Source: Bacteroidota bacterium
Lineage (GTDB): Bacteria; Bacteroidota; Bacteroidia; Sphingobacteriales; Sphingobacteriaceae
DNA length: 64,000 nucleotides
Assembly (NCBI GenBank): GCA_018266915.1
Contig: JAFDZM010000076.1
Location: 216,568-280,567 of the forward strand
Direction: 5' to 3'
The position numbers were made by a program, and so were the translations under genes. How positions within the stretch are numbered: position 1 is the first letter of the stretch; the number at the start of each line of letters is the position of its first letter. A model generated the notes under the pieces. The model was not told the origin of the DNA. It saw nothing but the letters and a program-made list of their open reading frames with translations, and searched no databases. Below, in pieces: positions 26,683 through 34,924 of this stretch.

Positions 26683-27618
26683 TTAAGAATTTACCACAAC
26701 ACCAAGCTTGCCTAAAAAGTCATCATCCACACTCCCGTCATTCTCAGACATAAATTTATTTACCTTATCTGTTTCCTTTTGAAAAGCTTCTTTAAGCGCT
26801 CTTTTCTTCAGCGTTATTTTCTGTAGTTGTTTGGTCTGAACATTAAATACATAGTATTCAGCCTCGTCCGAGTATTCATCATAATCCTGGCCTATATCTC
26901 CTGCAGCAGTATGTGCTACCCCTGATGATGAAAAATTCGTTCTGATGAGCTTTACTATTTTGTATTTAGGGCCACTTGCCAAAACTTGCACATAGTGAAT
27001 TTTATCGATCTCAGGCACCTGCTCAAAATCATACCGCCGGTCTGTTTTATCATATAATGTGAACGACTTGATCTGCTCCCTGTTAACCTCCCTTACAGTC
27101 TGCTTGTCGACAGTTAATAACACAAATCCGCTTACTTTTTCGTAATTGAAAAGACAATTTTTGTTATAGAATTTTTTGCCATCCGCGTAAGTAAAATATC
27201 CCGGGACAAAAGCATCCAGCAGGTATCTGCTTCCAACTAAATACGCGTTTCGCCTAACCACTGCTACCCTGCCATCGGCTGTCATGGCAGTACGCACACC
27301 AAGGCCGATTGTTTCCACAGGAAGGCTTACTACTGGTTTTAAATCGATCTGTGGATTTTGGCTGATCATGTTAGCGTCAATCAGCGTATCGCGGTAACCA
27401 TCGAACTGGACCATCAATTTAGAGTCGGGATGAGTGGCTATGGTGAAGTCGCCAACTGAATCGGTAAATGCAATGTTATTGTACTTGCTATCAGCAATCA
27501 TTGCATAATGCAATAATTTACCGTTTTCGCCCTGAACTGTGCCCTTAATGTCATTATTTTGCGCAGATGCAGTTTGAAACCCAAGCGCCACGAAGAAAAG
27601 CAGTAAAAGAATTTTCAT
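26683..27618 (-). CDS. Secreted protein with carboxypeptidase-regulatory-like domain, unknown function
   Basis: The 311-residue product starts with signal peptide MKILLLLFFVALGFQTASA. Residues about 24-95 (IKGTVQGENGKLLHYAMIADSKYNNIAFTDSVGDFTIAT) resemble the CarboxypepD_reg-like beta-sandwich common at the N-terminus of Bacteroidota surface proteins, but there is no TonB-dependent barrel. The next region (GLGVRTAMTADGR...) carries no catalytic motif I know, and the C-terminal third is charged and probably helical. It may be a cell-surface structural or sensing protein. It is transcribed alone, divergent from the persulfide dioxygenase gene. Confidence 0.75.
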   Translation of the reverse strand: MKILLLLFFVALGFQTASAQNNDIKGTVQGENGKLLHYAMIADSKYNNIAFTDSVGDFTIATHPDSKLMVQFDGYRDTLIDANMISQNPQIDLKPVVSLPVETIGLGVRTAMTADGRVAVVRRNAYLVGSRYLLDAFVPGYFTYADGKKFYNKNCLFNYEKVSGFVLLTVDKQTVREVNREQIKSFTLYDKTDRRYDFEQVPEIDKIHYVQVLASGPKYKIVKLIRTNFSSSGVAHTAAGDIGQDYDEYSDEAEYYVFNVQTKQLQKITLKKRALKEAFQKETDKVNKFMSENDGSVDDDFLGKLGVVVNS

Positions 27619-27839
27619 ACAAATTTAAAAGATAAGGCAATTAGCTATTACTAAACTTATAGTTATACTGCAAGAATGCAAATTTCCGCGAATTTTAAAA
27701 GTAGAATATTTGTTACAAAACGAAAACGTACAGCTCATTAGGCAGAAAATGACATTTCATCAACATTACAGCATTTCAAACTTTACAACAAGCAAACACT
27801 TACAACCTCTGCAACATTTACAACCTCTGCAACAAATCT

Positions 27840-27847
27840 TATCTTTG
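27840..27847 (+). promoter_or_regulatory. -7 box of the MBL/rhodanese gene
   Basis: TATCTTTG lies 10 nt before ATG 27858. Upstream, the word ACAACCTCTGCAACA occurs twice in tandem (about 27802-27835). Confidence 0.6.
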
Positions 27848-27857
27848 TTTATTATTT

Positions 27858-29213
27858 ATGATCATCCACCAATTTTACGATAAGGGCTTGGCCCATGCAT
27901 CTTATGCTGTGATCAGGTTAGGAAAAATGATTGTTGTCGATCCTGCCCGCGACCCACAGCCCTATTATGATTTTGCTGAATTGAATAATGCCGACATTAT
28001 TGGCGTTATAGAAACACATCCGCATGCCGATTTTGTAAGTTCTCATTTAGAAATACATCAAACTACCGGGGCAACCATCTATGCCAGCAAATTGTTGGGT
28101 GCCGAATACCCGCATGAAGGATTTGACGATGGGGATACCATTCAATTAGCTGACATCAAGCTCAAAGCATTGAATACACCCGGCCATTCGCCCGATTCTA
28201 TCTGCATCCTGGTTCAGGATGAGGATGGGAATGATAAAGCTATTTTTACCGGTGATACTTTGTTTGTAGGCGATGTCGGTCGCCCTGACCTGCGCGAGAA
28301 TGTGGGTAACATCACAGCAGCTAAAGAAAAACTGGCCCGGCAGATGTACCACTCTACCCGCGAAAAACTGATGACGCTTCCGCATAGCGTTACAGTTTAT
28401 CCGGCACACGGCCCAGGCTCTTTATGCGGTAAAAATTTAAGTCCTGATCTGCAGACCACCATTGGACGTGAGCTGCGCGAGAATTATGCCCTGCAGTTAA
28501 TGGACGAACTGACCTTTGTAAATACTTTAACTGCCGACCAGCCTTTTATACCCAAATATTTCGGGCATGATGTAGATACCAATAAAAAAGGGGCTGAGCC
28601 TTTTGCTGAGAGCATTGCCGCCGTGCCAAGAATTGGAAGGAACTCTCCTTTACAAGCAGGTGTCTTAGTAGTTGATACACGCCCGAAAGACCAATTCAGA
28701 AAAGGTCATATAAAAGGGGCATTTAACATCCAGGATGGCGGTAAATTCGAAACCTGGCTGGGCTCCATCATTGGGCCTGATGAAGCCTTTTATCTTATAG
28801 CTGAGAACGAAGGTGCTATGGATATTGTAATTAAGAAAGCAGCTAAAATCGGTTACGAAAAGAATATAAAGGCCGCCTTATTGAATCCCGATAATGCATT
28901 TGAAACATTGCCCGAACTTGAAAATTTTACCGCAGAAAACTTTCAGCCTGAAAAATATACAATAGTAGACGTGAGAAACTGGGGCGAGATTAATATCGGT
29001 AAGATATTCCCACACGCCATTGCCATCCCTCTCCCTGAATTGCGGGAATGGGGTAATGAAATTCCTGTACACCGCCCTATCGTTGTGCATTGTGCGGCCG
29101 GATACCGTTCGGCTGCTGCTACAAGTATTATTGCCGGTAAAATAACATCGGTACCGGTATATGATTTGGGAGAAGCTATTACTGAGGTTGGAAGTCAGCG
29201 GTCAGAAGTCTGA
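27858..29213 (+). CDS. MBL-fold persulfide dioxygenase-like protein fused to two rhodanese domains
   Basis: The 451-residue cytoplasmic protein has the layout of CstB-type enzymes: an ETHE1-like metallo-beta-lactamase domain (about 1-250) with THPHADFVSSH at 53-63 and FTGDTLFVGDVGRPDLR, then two rhodanese domains. The first rhodanese (VLVVDTRPKDQFRKGHIKGAF) lacks a catalytic cysteine; the second has it in VVHCAAGYRSA. CstB oxidises persulfides to thiosulfate, so a role in sulfide detoxification is expected. The last residues (GSQRSEV) and the stop appear to come from an AGTCAGAAGTC-type repeat word, so the original C-terminus may differ. Confidence 0.88.
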   Translation: MIIHQFYDKGLAHASYAVIRLGKMIVVDPARDPQPYYDFAELNNADIIGVIETHPHADFVSSHLEIHQTTGATIYASKLLGAEYPHEGFDDGDTIQLADIKLKALNTPGHSPDSICILVQDEDGNDKAIFTGDTLFVGDVGRPDLRENVGNITAAKEKLARQMYHSTREKLMTLPHSVTVYPAHGPGSLCGKNLSPDLQTTIGRELRENYALQLMDELTFVNTLTADQPFIPKYFGHDVDTNKKGAEPFAESIAAVPRIGRNSPLQAGVLVVDTRPKDQFRKGHIKGAFNIQDGGKFETWLGSIIGPDEAFYLIAENEGAMDIVIKKAAKIGYEKNIKAALLNPDNAFETLPELENFTAENFQPEKYTIVDVRNWGEINIGKIFPHAIAIPLPELREWGNEIPVHRPIVVHCAAGYRSAAATSIIAGKITSVPVYDLGEAITEVGSQRSEV

Positions 29214-29221
29214 GCTATTTC

Positions 29222-29905
29222 ATGAATACTGAACTAAAAATAGTTACTACCGCCGATGGCTCTAATACCATCTATAATAGTGCTGTTGGCGAGAATTATC
29301 ACTCGCGGCATGGTGCATTACAGGAAAGCAAACATGTGTTTTTAAACTCAGGACTGAAATATTACCTCGATAATCATTCAGCAGTTTCTGCAAGTATTTT
29401 GGAAGTTGGCTTTGGCACGGGACTTAACTTTTTGTTGAGTGCAGATTATTGTGCTAAAAATCAAATCAAGCTTGATTATACAGGGATAGAAGCTTATCCA
29501 TTAACTGAAGAAATGATCAGCCAGACAGGGTATGACCAATATATCTCACCTGCAACCTGGAGCAGTTTTCTGAATGACTACCCTGAGGCTTTAAAAACCG
29601 CTGTTCAAATCAATACCTGCCAACTGCAAATTGCACATTGCCAACTGTTGGAATTTAATAACAAAGAACCGTTCGATGTGGTCTACTTCGACGCCTTTGC
29701 AGCTATCCATCAGCCTGAAATGTGGGATGAGGAGGCTATTACGCATACCGTTCAATTTCTGAAACCGGGTGGAGTTTTTGTTACCTATGCTATTACAGGA
29801 AATCTAAAACGGGTGCTCAAATCGCTTGGCTTTAAAGTTGAAAAAGCACCCGGCGCACCCGGCAAACGAGAAATGCTCCGGGCGATAAAATGTGCAGATG
29901 AGTAA
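29222..29905 (+). CDS. mnmD: tRNA (5-methylaminomethyl-2-thiouridine34) methyltransferase
   Basis: This 227-residue SAM-dependent enzyme completes mnm5s2U34 in the anticodon of some tRNAs; it is the methyltransferase half of MnmC found alone. EVGFGTGLNFLLS is motif I, DVVYFDAFAAIHQPEMW contains the family hallmark DAF, and GFKVEKAPGAPGKREML is the C-terminal signature. Codons for CQLQIAHCQLLEF, between motif I and DAF, look repeat-derived (TGCCAACTGCAAA, see findings). The stop TAA (29903-29905) lies in the left arm of a perfect inverted repeat. It follows the rhodanese gene by 8 bp, so the two are probably cotranscribed. Confidence 0.92.
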   Translation: MNTELKIVTTADGSNTIYNSAVGENYHSRHGALQESKHVFLNSGLKYYLDNHSAVSASILEVGFGTGLNFLLSADYCAKNQIKLDYTGIEAYPLTEEMISQTGYDQYISPATWSSFLNDYPEALKTAVQINTCQLQIAHCQLLEFNNKEPFDVVYFDAFAAIHQPEMWDEEAITHTVQFLKPGGVFVTYAITGNLKRVLKSLGFKVEKAPGAPGKREMLRAIKCADE

Positions 29906-29986
29906 ATGTGCAAATATGCAGATGCGAGGATGTAAAGATGATTTTTGATGAGCCTTCTAAAATCTGCACATTTACTCATCTGCACA
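29891..29986. repeat. Perfect 22-bp inverted repeat at the mnmD 3' end
   Basis: The left arm 29891-29912 (TGTGCAGATGAGTAAATG plus GTGC-type end) is matched 22/22 by the reverse complement at 29965-29986. A 52-nt loop contains further copies of the words. The mnmD stop codon lies within the left arm. The hairpin could act as an mRNA-stabilising or terminating structure. Confidence 0.9.
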
Positions 29987-29999
29987 TCCGCACATTATT

Positions 30000-30007
30000 T
30001 ACATTTG
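30000..30007 (+). promoter_or_regulatory. -7 box of mazG
   Basis: TACATTTG matches TAnnTTTG, 28 nt before ATG 30036. It lies beside repeated GCAAATNTGCA words, so the match may be partly fortuitous. Confidence 0.45.
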
Positions 30008-30035
30008 CATATATGCAAATTTGCACATCAACAAT

Positions 30036-30839
30036 ATGCCACTTACCACTCCTATAGCTTCTAATACGCCATCCGGTGCTTTTGAACGCCTGCTGACCAT
30101 CATGAATGACCTTCGTTTGAACTGCCCGTGGGACAAAAAGCAAACACTTGAAAGTTTGCGCCACCTTACCATTGAGGAGGTGTATGAACTTTCAGATTCC
30201 ATCCTCGATGGCGATATGCCCGAAATCAAGAAAGAGTTGGGCGATATTATGCTCCACCTTGTTTTTTATGCCCGTATTGCTCAAGAAACTAATGATTTTA
30301 CGATCACAGATGTGCTAAATGCTATTTGCGATAAGCTGATTAATCGTCACCCGCATATTTATGGTGACGTGGATGTGAATGACGAAGAAGATGTAAAACG
30401 CAACTGGGAGCAAATCAAGCTAAAAGAAGGGAATAAATCGGTTTTGGCTGGTGTGCCTGCATCATTACCTGCTTTGGTAAAAGCTTCACGCATACAGGAA
30501 AAAGCGCGCGGGGTTGGGTTCGACTGGGAAGAAAAAGGCCAGGTATGGGCAAAAGTAGAAGAGGAAATGCAGGAATTTAAGAATGAGTTTAATGCCGAGG
30601 ACGAAAGCAAAATAGATCGCGAAAGAGCGGAAAGTGAATTTGGGGACTTGCTGTTTTCTTTGATCAACTACGCCCGTTTCATCAATATTAATCCCGAAGA
30701 TGCACTCGAAAAAACTAACCGGAAGTTTATAAAACGCTTTCAGTACCTTGAAGGTAAAGCGAAGGAAAGCGGTAAAAATTTACAGGATATGAGCCTTGCC
30801 GAAATGGATGTGTTTTGGGATGAGGCAAAAAAATTATAA
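30036..30839 (+). CDS. mazG: Nucleoside triphosphate pyrophosphohydrolase MazG
   Basis: The 267-residue all-helical house-cleaning enzyme hydrolyses NTPs to NMP and pyrophosphate. Two MazG repeats are present. The first has LNCPWDKKQTLESLRHLTIEEVYELSD, with the metal-binding E-x-x-E pattern followed by ELGDIMLHLVFYARIA. The second has WAKVEEEMQEFKNEF and ESEFGDLLFSLINYARF. ATG 30036 is chosen because the five codons upstream of it start with TTG inside a repeat. Confidence 0.95.
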   Translation: MPLTTPIASNTPSGAFERLLTIMNDLRLNCPWDKKQTLESLRHLTIEEVYELSDSILDGDMPEIKKELGDIMLHLVFYARIAQETNDFTITDVLNAICDKLINRHPHIYGDVDVNDEEDVKRNWEQIKLKEGNKSVLAGVPASLPALVKASRIQEKARGVGFDWEEKGQVWAKVEEEMQEFKNEFNAEDESKIDRERAESEFGDLLFSLINYARFININPEDALEKTNRKFIKRFQYLEGKAKESGKNLQDMSLAEMDVFWDEAKKL

Positions 30840-30905
30840 AATATCGGTGGCTTTGTAGCGTTTATATGTTAAATTACGTACCTGCAAAAAAAACTTTTTG
30901 TTAAC

Positions 30906-31349
30906 ATGAAACATAAATTACTTTACTTATTTCTTTTGTTGGTGATAGTTGTGGCAGGATGTATAAAAAGCACTCCGAATAATCAGCCTGCACCAACCCC
31001 GTCGGGAAAATTCTCTGGTATATTTAAAGTAGCACACAGGCATACTACTACAAGTAACTGGGACAGCGTAAAAACAACATTGAACGTACAGTTTAATACA
31101 CCGGCTTATACTTATGCGGTTTCGGGTGTAGATACATCCACCCTGCATGTTGCCAGCTATGGTACATTCGGCATTAGTTCGCCCTATATTCAGTTTACTG
31201 ATCAGACCTGGGTTCAACCCGTAACAGGAACCAAATGGCATCTAAACGGTTACTATTTATATAATTATGATGGCACAAACCTGATCATGTACGTATCCAG
31301 CGGTGATACACTGGTGGCCGGATACAGTTTAAAGAAAACATCGAATTAA
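30906..31349 (+). CDS. Small lipoprotein of unknown function
   Basis: The 147-residue product has a lipoprotein signal with lipobox VVAGC (Cys19) and a Pro-rich linker (NNQPAPTPSG). The rest is a predicted all-beta domain (GKFSGIFKVAHRHTTTSNWDSVKTTLNVQF...). I recognise no catalytic motif. Aromatic-rich strands near the end (TKWHLNGYYLYNYDGTNLIMYV) suggest a lipocalin-like or META-like barrel, an impression only. It is a single gene with its own terminator. Confidence 0.75.
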   Translation: MKHKLLYLFLLLVIVVAGCIKSTPNNQPAPTPSGKFSGIFKVAHRHTTTSNWDSVKTTLNVQFNTPAYTYAVSGVDTSTLHVASYGTFGISSPYIQFTDQTWVQPVTGTKWHLNGYYLYNYDGTNLIMYVSSGDTLVAGYSLKKTSN

Positions 31350-31372
31350 TTAAACCAATAAAAATATTGTTG

Positions 31373-31400
31373 AGGCCGGTAATATTCCGGCCTTTTTGTT
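31373..31400 (+). terminator. Rho-independent terminator after the lipoprotein gene
   Basis: GAGGCCGG pairs with CCGGCCTT around a TAATATT loop, followed by TTTTTGTTTTT. Confidence 0.85.
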
Positions 31401-31510
31401 TTTAGAGCGAAACGTAAAATATTTTTATACTGATTGTAGCGATATTGTTATTTATTTCGTAACAACTACGAATATCAAATTAGTTAATATAGGTTGAATA
31501 ATAATTTTTA

Positions 31511-32065
31511 ATGCATCCACCCCAACGTATTGCCGAAGACGAACTGATAAGGCAATGCAAAGCAGGCAGCTTAAGGTACCAGGAACTGCTTTATAAGCAA
31601 TTCTACGGCTATGCCATGGGTATTGGGTTACGCTATAGCCTTAACCGGGATGATGCATTAGAGGTTGTAAATGACGCTTTTATAAAAGCGTTCAATTCAA
31701 TGGGCAATTATGATATCACTAAACCTTTTAAAGCATGGCTGCGAACAATCGTCGTAAATACCGCTATCGACAGGCGTCGCAAGGATTTGAAGCACCAGCT
31801 GAATATTGAGCTGGATGATGCAGGGCCTATCATCAGTCATGTTAATGCTATTGATAGTTTGGGAGTGCAGGATATTTTGAATATGATGAAAGGATTGCCT
31901 GCCATCCAAATTACCATATTCAACTTATATGAAATAGACGGTTATAATCATGATGAAATTGCGGATATGCTGAATATCCCGGCGAGTTCGTCAAGAGTGT
32001 ATTTAAGCCGCGCAAAAGAAAGAATGAGGAAATTAATTAAAACGGAAACACAAAACCATGGATGA
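31511..32065 (+). CDS. RNA polymerase ECF-type sigma factor
   Basis: The 184-residue sigma-70 family regulator has region 2 (about 25-95: LLYKQFYGYAMGIGLRYS, then DDALEVVNDAFIKAFNSM and FKAWLRTIVVNTAIDRRRK) and region 4 (about 125-180: GLPAIQITIFNLYEIDGYNHDEIADML, SSSRVYLSRAKERMRKLI). No region 1 or 3 is seen. Its last 8 bases overlap the next gene, which encodes a protein with a single inner-membrane segment, as is common for sigma/anti-sigma pairs. The target promoters are unknown. Confidence 0.93.
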   Translation: MHPPQRIAEDELIRQCKAGSLRYQELLYKQFYGYAMGIGLRYSLNRDDALEVVNDAFIKAFNSMGNYDITKPFKAWLRTIVVNTAIDRRRKDLKHQLNIELDDAGPIISHVNAIDSLGVQDILNMMKGLPAIQITIFNLYEIDGYNHDEIADMLNIPASSSRVYLSRAKERMRKLIKTETQNHG

Positions 32066-33521
32066 CCCGTTGGATAACGACTTGAAAAAACGCATCAGGG
32101 AAGTGTTCGATAATTACGATGATGGACACGCCGATGAAGGCTGGCAACTGCTGAGGGAGAAATATCCCAAAAAAGCACGTCGCAGCCCTGTTTTATGGCT
32201 CCGGTGGGGCTCGGCAGCAGCAGTGTTACTGCTGTTCCTGGGCATATTATGGCTTAATAAAAGGCCTGAAAAAGAAAACAAACTGGTTGGTAATAAACCA
32301 GGCATCAATCACCCTATAGTAAAAAGTATAGAGCCGCAAAAGAACAGTAACACGATAACAGACAAAACTAATAATGCTGATGCTAAATTAGCTGATAGCG
32401 TGATCAATAGCCTGCAGACTCAAAAATTGGCAAATAATAAATTATTGGCAACTCGTTCACTTAAAAAGAACATTACAAAAGCAAATAAACCATCGACGGA
32501 TATTGAAACGTCAAATGCAATTGCTAATAACAATATCTTCAATAAGGGAATAGCAGGGAATAATGAACCTGCTGTAAATAACGCCACACAAAATATTGCC
32601 GCCATCAAGCCCGCAAAAACTATTGAAAAACAAAATGTTGGGATAGCTAAAACAGATAATAATGCTTCAAAAGTTGATTCTTCAGTTAATGTAACTGCTC
32701 AGTCAATGGCTGTCGCAAAACCAAAGAATGGCGTCAATATGCTGGATCAATCCAAACAGCCAGACAAAACTGTTTTTGCTGATAACCAGGTGCCAAAGAA
32801 TAAAAAAGATCAGGGATTGCGTGGCCGAACCGTAAGCTTTGGGGTATATGCAGCTACCTATGTAAACTATGCCAGCAAGAGCAACAACCAACTAAACGAG
32901 GGTATCGGGATTAGTTCTGATATAAGGATCAGCAGAAAGCTTAACCTGTCTACCGGGGTAGCTATCGGGCAAAACTCGCTTAATTATAATGGCCAGCTTC
33001 CCCCGGAGCAATCGAAATTATTAGCATCAGCGAACAGTTCTGCAAATAGCCTTGCAAGTGGTAGAGCAAGTGCTTTAGCTGCACCTGCTTATAGCGCAAA
33101 TTCATTTTTTGCGGCTACGCCTTCGCTTAAAAACTATACCGCAAGCCTGGTTGGGTTAGAAATACCTATTAACCTGAAATACAAATTCAATCCGGAAAAG
33201 AATGCGACTTTTGTTTCGATAGGTGTTAGCTCAGGTACTTTTGTTAATGAGACCTATACGTCTACCTATAATTATACAACACCGTTTGCTTCCAATTTAT
33301 CGCAAACAACCGATCAGTCATTGCAGCAAAAGTTTAATAGTTTTTACTTTGCTAAAACGTTAAACTTTTCATTCGGTACAGGTTATCGTATTTCGGGTAA
33401 TGACCTGATAATTGAGCCATTTATAAAATACCCGATGGAAGGTTTGGGTTCGCAACAGATCAAGTTCGGTTCAGGCGGTGTGAATCTTAAATTCAATTTC
33501 CAGGGAGGAAGGCGGAGATGA
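32058..33521 (+). CDS. Putative anti-sigma-like protein with inner-membrane anchor and C-terminal beta-barrel-like domain
   Basis: The 487-residue protein has a charged cytoplasmic N-terminus (1-44) with DEGWQLLREKYPKK, one membrane segment at about 45-66 (VLWLRWGSAAAVLLLFLGIL), an Asn/Lys/Ala-rich linker of about 185 residues, and from about 258 to the end a glycine- and aromatic-rich beta domain (RTVSFGVYAATYVNYASKS, GIGISSDIRISRKLNLSTGVAIGQ, LNFSFGTGYRIS) like small outer-membrane barrels. Coupling to the sigma gene (8-bp overlap) points to control of that sigma factor. The long linker is plausible for crossing the periplasm. This is architecture-based inference. The stop lies in an inverted repeat. 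Confidence 0.8.
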   Translation: MDDPLDNDLKKRIREVFDNYDDGHADEGWQLLREKYPKKARRSPVLWLRWGSAAAVLLLFLGILWLNKRPEKENKLVGNKPGINHPIVKSIEPQKNSNTITDKTNNADAKLADSVINSLQTQKLANNKLLATRSLKKNITKANKPSTDIETSNAIANNNIFNKGIAGNNEPAVNNATQNIAAIKPAKTIEKQNVGIAKTDNNASKVDSSVNVTAQSMAVAKPKNGVNMLDQSKQPDKTVFADNQVPKNKKDQGLRGRTVSFGVYAATYVNYASKSNNQLNEGIGISSDIRISRKLNLSTGVAIGQNSLNYNGQLPPEQSKLLASANSSANSLASGRASALAAPAYSANSFFAATPSLKNYTASLVGLEIPINLKYKFNPEKNATFVSIGVSSGTFVNETYTSTYNYTTPFASNLSQTTDQSLQQKFNSFYFAKTLNFSFGTGYRISGNDLIIEPFIKYPMEGLGSQQIKFGSGGVNLKFNFQGGRRR

Positions 33522-33592
33522 ACACGATTAAAGGATTAAAATGATTTTCAAGATCGATCTTGTCAATCTTTAAAATCTTATAATCGTGTTCA
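33519..33592. repeat. Inverted repeat supplying a stop codon, with central palindrome
   Basis: TGAACACGATTA (33519-33530) is matched 12/12 by TAATCGTGTTCA (33581-33592), with imperfect pairing extending inward and a 14-nt perfect palindrome CAAGATCGATCTTG (33549-33562) at the centre. The first three bases are the stop codon of the preceding gene. It lies between convergent genes and may serve as a bidirectional terminator. Confidence 0.85.
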
Positions 33593-33603
33593 GAAATCGC
33601 ATA

Positions 33604-34851
33604 TTATTTGAAACGAATTGCTTTTACAGGCGATATCTTGGTTACCAGGGTAGATGGAAGGATCAATACTAACACGCATATTACCAGCGTCCCGATATTC
33701 AGCAGTACGATATCGAACCAGTGCACTTCTATCGGTACAAATTTCATGTAATAGGATGCCTCATCCAGTTTAAAGAAATGAGTGGTTGATTGGAAAAAGC
33801 CTATGCCTAATCCGAAGATATTACCCAACAACAAACCAATGCCGATTAAATAAGAAGCATTATATAAAAATATCTTTTGTATCGTCCAGTTGCCTGCGCC
33901 CATTGCTTTAAACATGCCGATCATTGAAGTCCGCTCAAGGATCATGATCAGTAACGCCGATATCATATTAATAGTAGCGACGATGAGCATCAGTATCAGC
34001 ATCACCTGGGCGTTCACATCAAGCAGTTTAAGCCATTCAAAAATGGTTGGATAAACATCGCTGACGGTATATGATTTTAGCTTCAATGGCATTTTATCGC
34101 TCAAAAAATCGTTTGCTGCATCAACATGGTCAAAATCCGCAACCCGAAGCTCATAGCCACCTATTTGGTCCGGGTTCCAGTTATTGAGTTTTACGAGTAA
34201 CGATAAGTCGCCTACCACAAAGGTTTTGTCAATATCTTCTACCCCCACATCAAATATCCCAACAATAGTAAACGGACGTCTTTTTAAAGATCCCTGTATA
34301 AAATACATTAGGAATTTGTCGCCCACTTTCAGGTTCAACCGGCTTGCAGTATAGCTGGATATCATGATTTGTTTTTGGGCCGAAGCAGTATCGCTAAAGT
34401 CGATCACCTTACCTGTGACCAGGTTTTTCTTAAAAAAGGTCCAATCGTAATTTTTATCTACTCCTTTTAATACCACTCCTTCTATTTCAGTACGGGTTTT
34501 TATGATTCCTGGCGTAGTGGCGATAGGCATGATATGAGTGAATAAGGAGCTTTCCTGCACTTTTTTTACAAAGGCGTTGTCGGTCTCAATAGGCGAGTTT
34601 TGATCTGAATAATTATTATCAAATTTCTGTACCAGGATATCGCCCGCAAAGCCCCTTACCTTTTGTTTAATCTCGGCTTTAAAACCTCTGATTACTGCTA
34701 CAGTCAGGATCATTACGCCCAAGCCCAGCATAATACCGACTATGGCTATACGCACGATCAGCTTGGAAAAAGTGCGGTTCGACTGGAACGAAATACGGGC
34801 AGATATAAATGAGGCGAAACTCAATGCAGAATGATTTTTGTACTTTAGCAA
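33604..34851 (-). CDS. FtsX/LolCE-like ABC transporter permease
   Basis: The 415-residue inner-membrane protein has one N-terminal membrane segment (IVRIAIVGIMLGLGVMILTV), a large periplasmic MacB-PCD-like domain (about 60-275) and three C-terminal segments with the FtsX pattern (LDVNAQVMLILMLIVATINM, TSMIGMFKAMGAGNWTIQKIF, and the last ending STLVTKISPVKAIRFK). LolC/E-type lipoprotein export is the best guess. The start is probably TTG 34851, since a stop lies nine codons upstream and no in-frame ATG precedes the first membrane segment. No ATPase partner is adjacent. Confidence 0.88.
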   Translation of the reverse strand: MLKYKNHSALSFASFISARISFQSNRTFSKLIVRIAIVGIMLGLGVMILTVAVIRGFKAEIKQKVRGFAGDILVQKFDNNYSDQNSPIETDNAFVKKVQESSLFTHIMPIATTPGIIKTRTEIEGVVLKGVDKNYDWTFFKKNLVTGKVIDFSDTASAQKQIMISSYTASRLNLKVGDKFLMYFIQGSLKRRPFTIVGIFDVGVEDIDKTFVVGDLSLLVKLNNWNPDQIGGYELRVADFDHVDAANDFLSDKMPLKLKSYTVSDVYPTIFEWLKLLDVNAQVMLILMLIVATINMISALLIMILERTSMIGMFKAMGAGNWTIQKIFLYNASYLIGIGLLLGNIFGLGIGFFQSTTHFFKLDEASYYMKFVPIEVHWFDIVLLNIGTLVICVLVLILPSTLVTKISPVKAIRFK

Positions 34852-34924
34852 ATATGCAGATTTCGGGCGAAATGCTCAGGCATAATCCGTATTTATGCAG
34901 TATATTTTACCAAACGACTTATCT

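Noticed and set aside
27795..27840. Tandem ACAACCTCTGCAACA words considered as an operator or CRISPR-like repeat
   Set aside because: Only two copies with no spacer pattern; more likely low-complexity sequence near a promoter.
30021..30035. TTG start for mazG
   Set aside because: It lies in repeated GCAAATTTGCA words, and ATG 30036 gives the normal protein.
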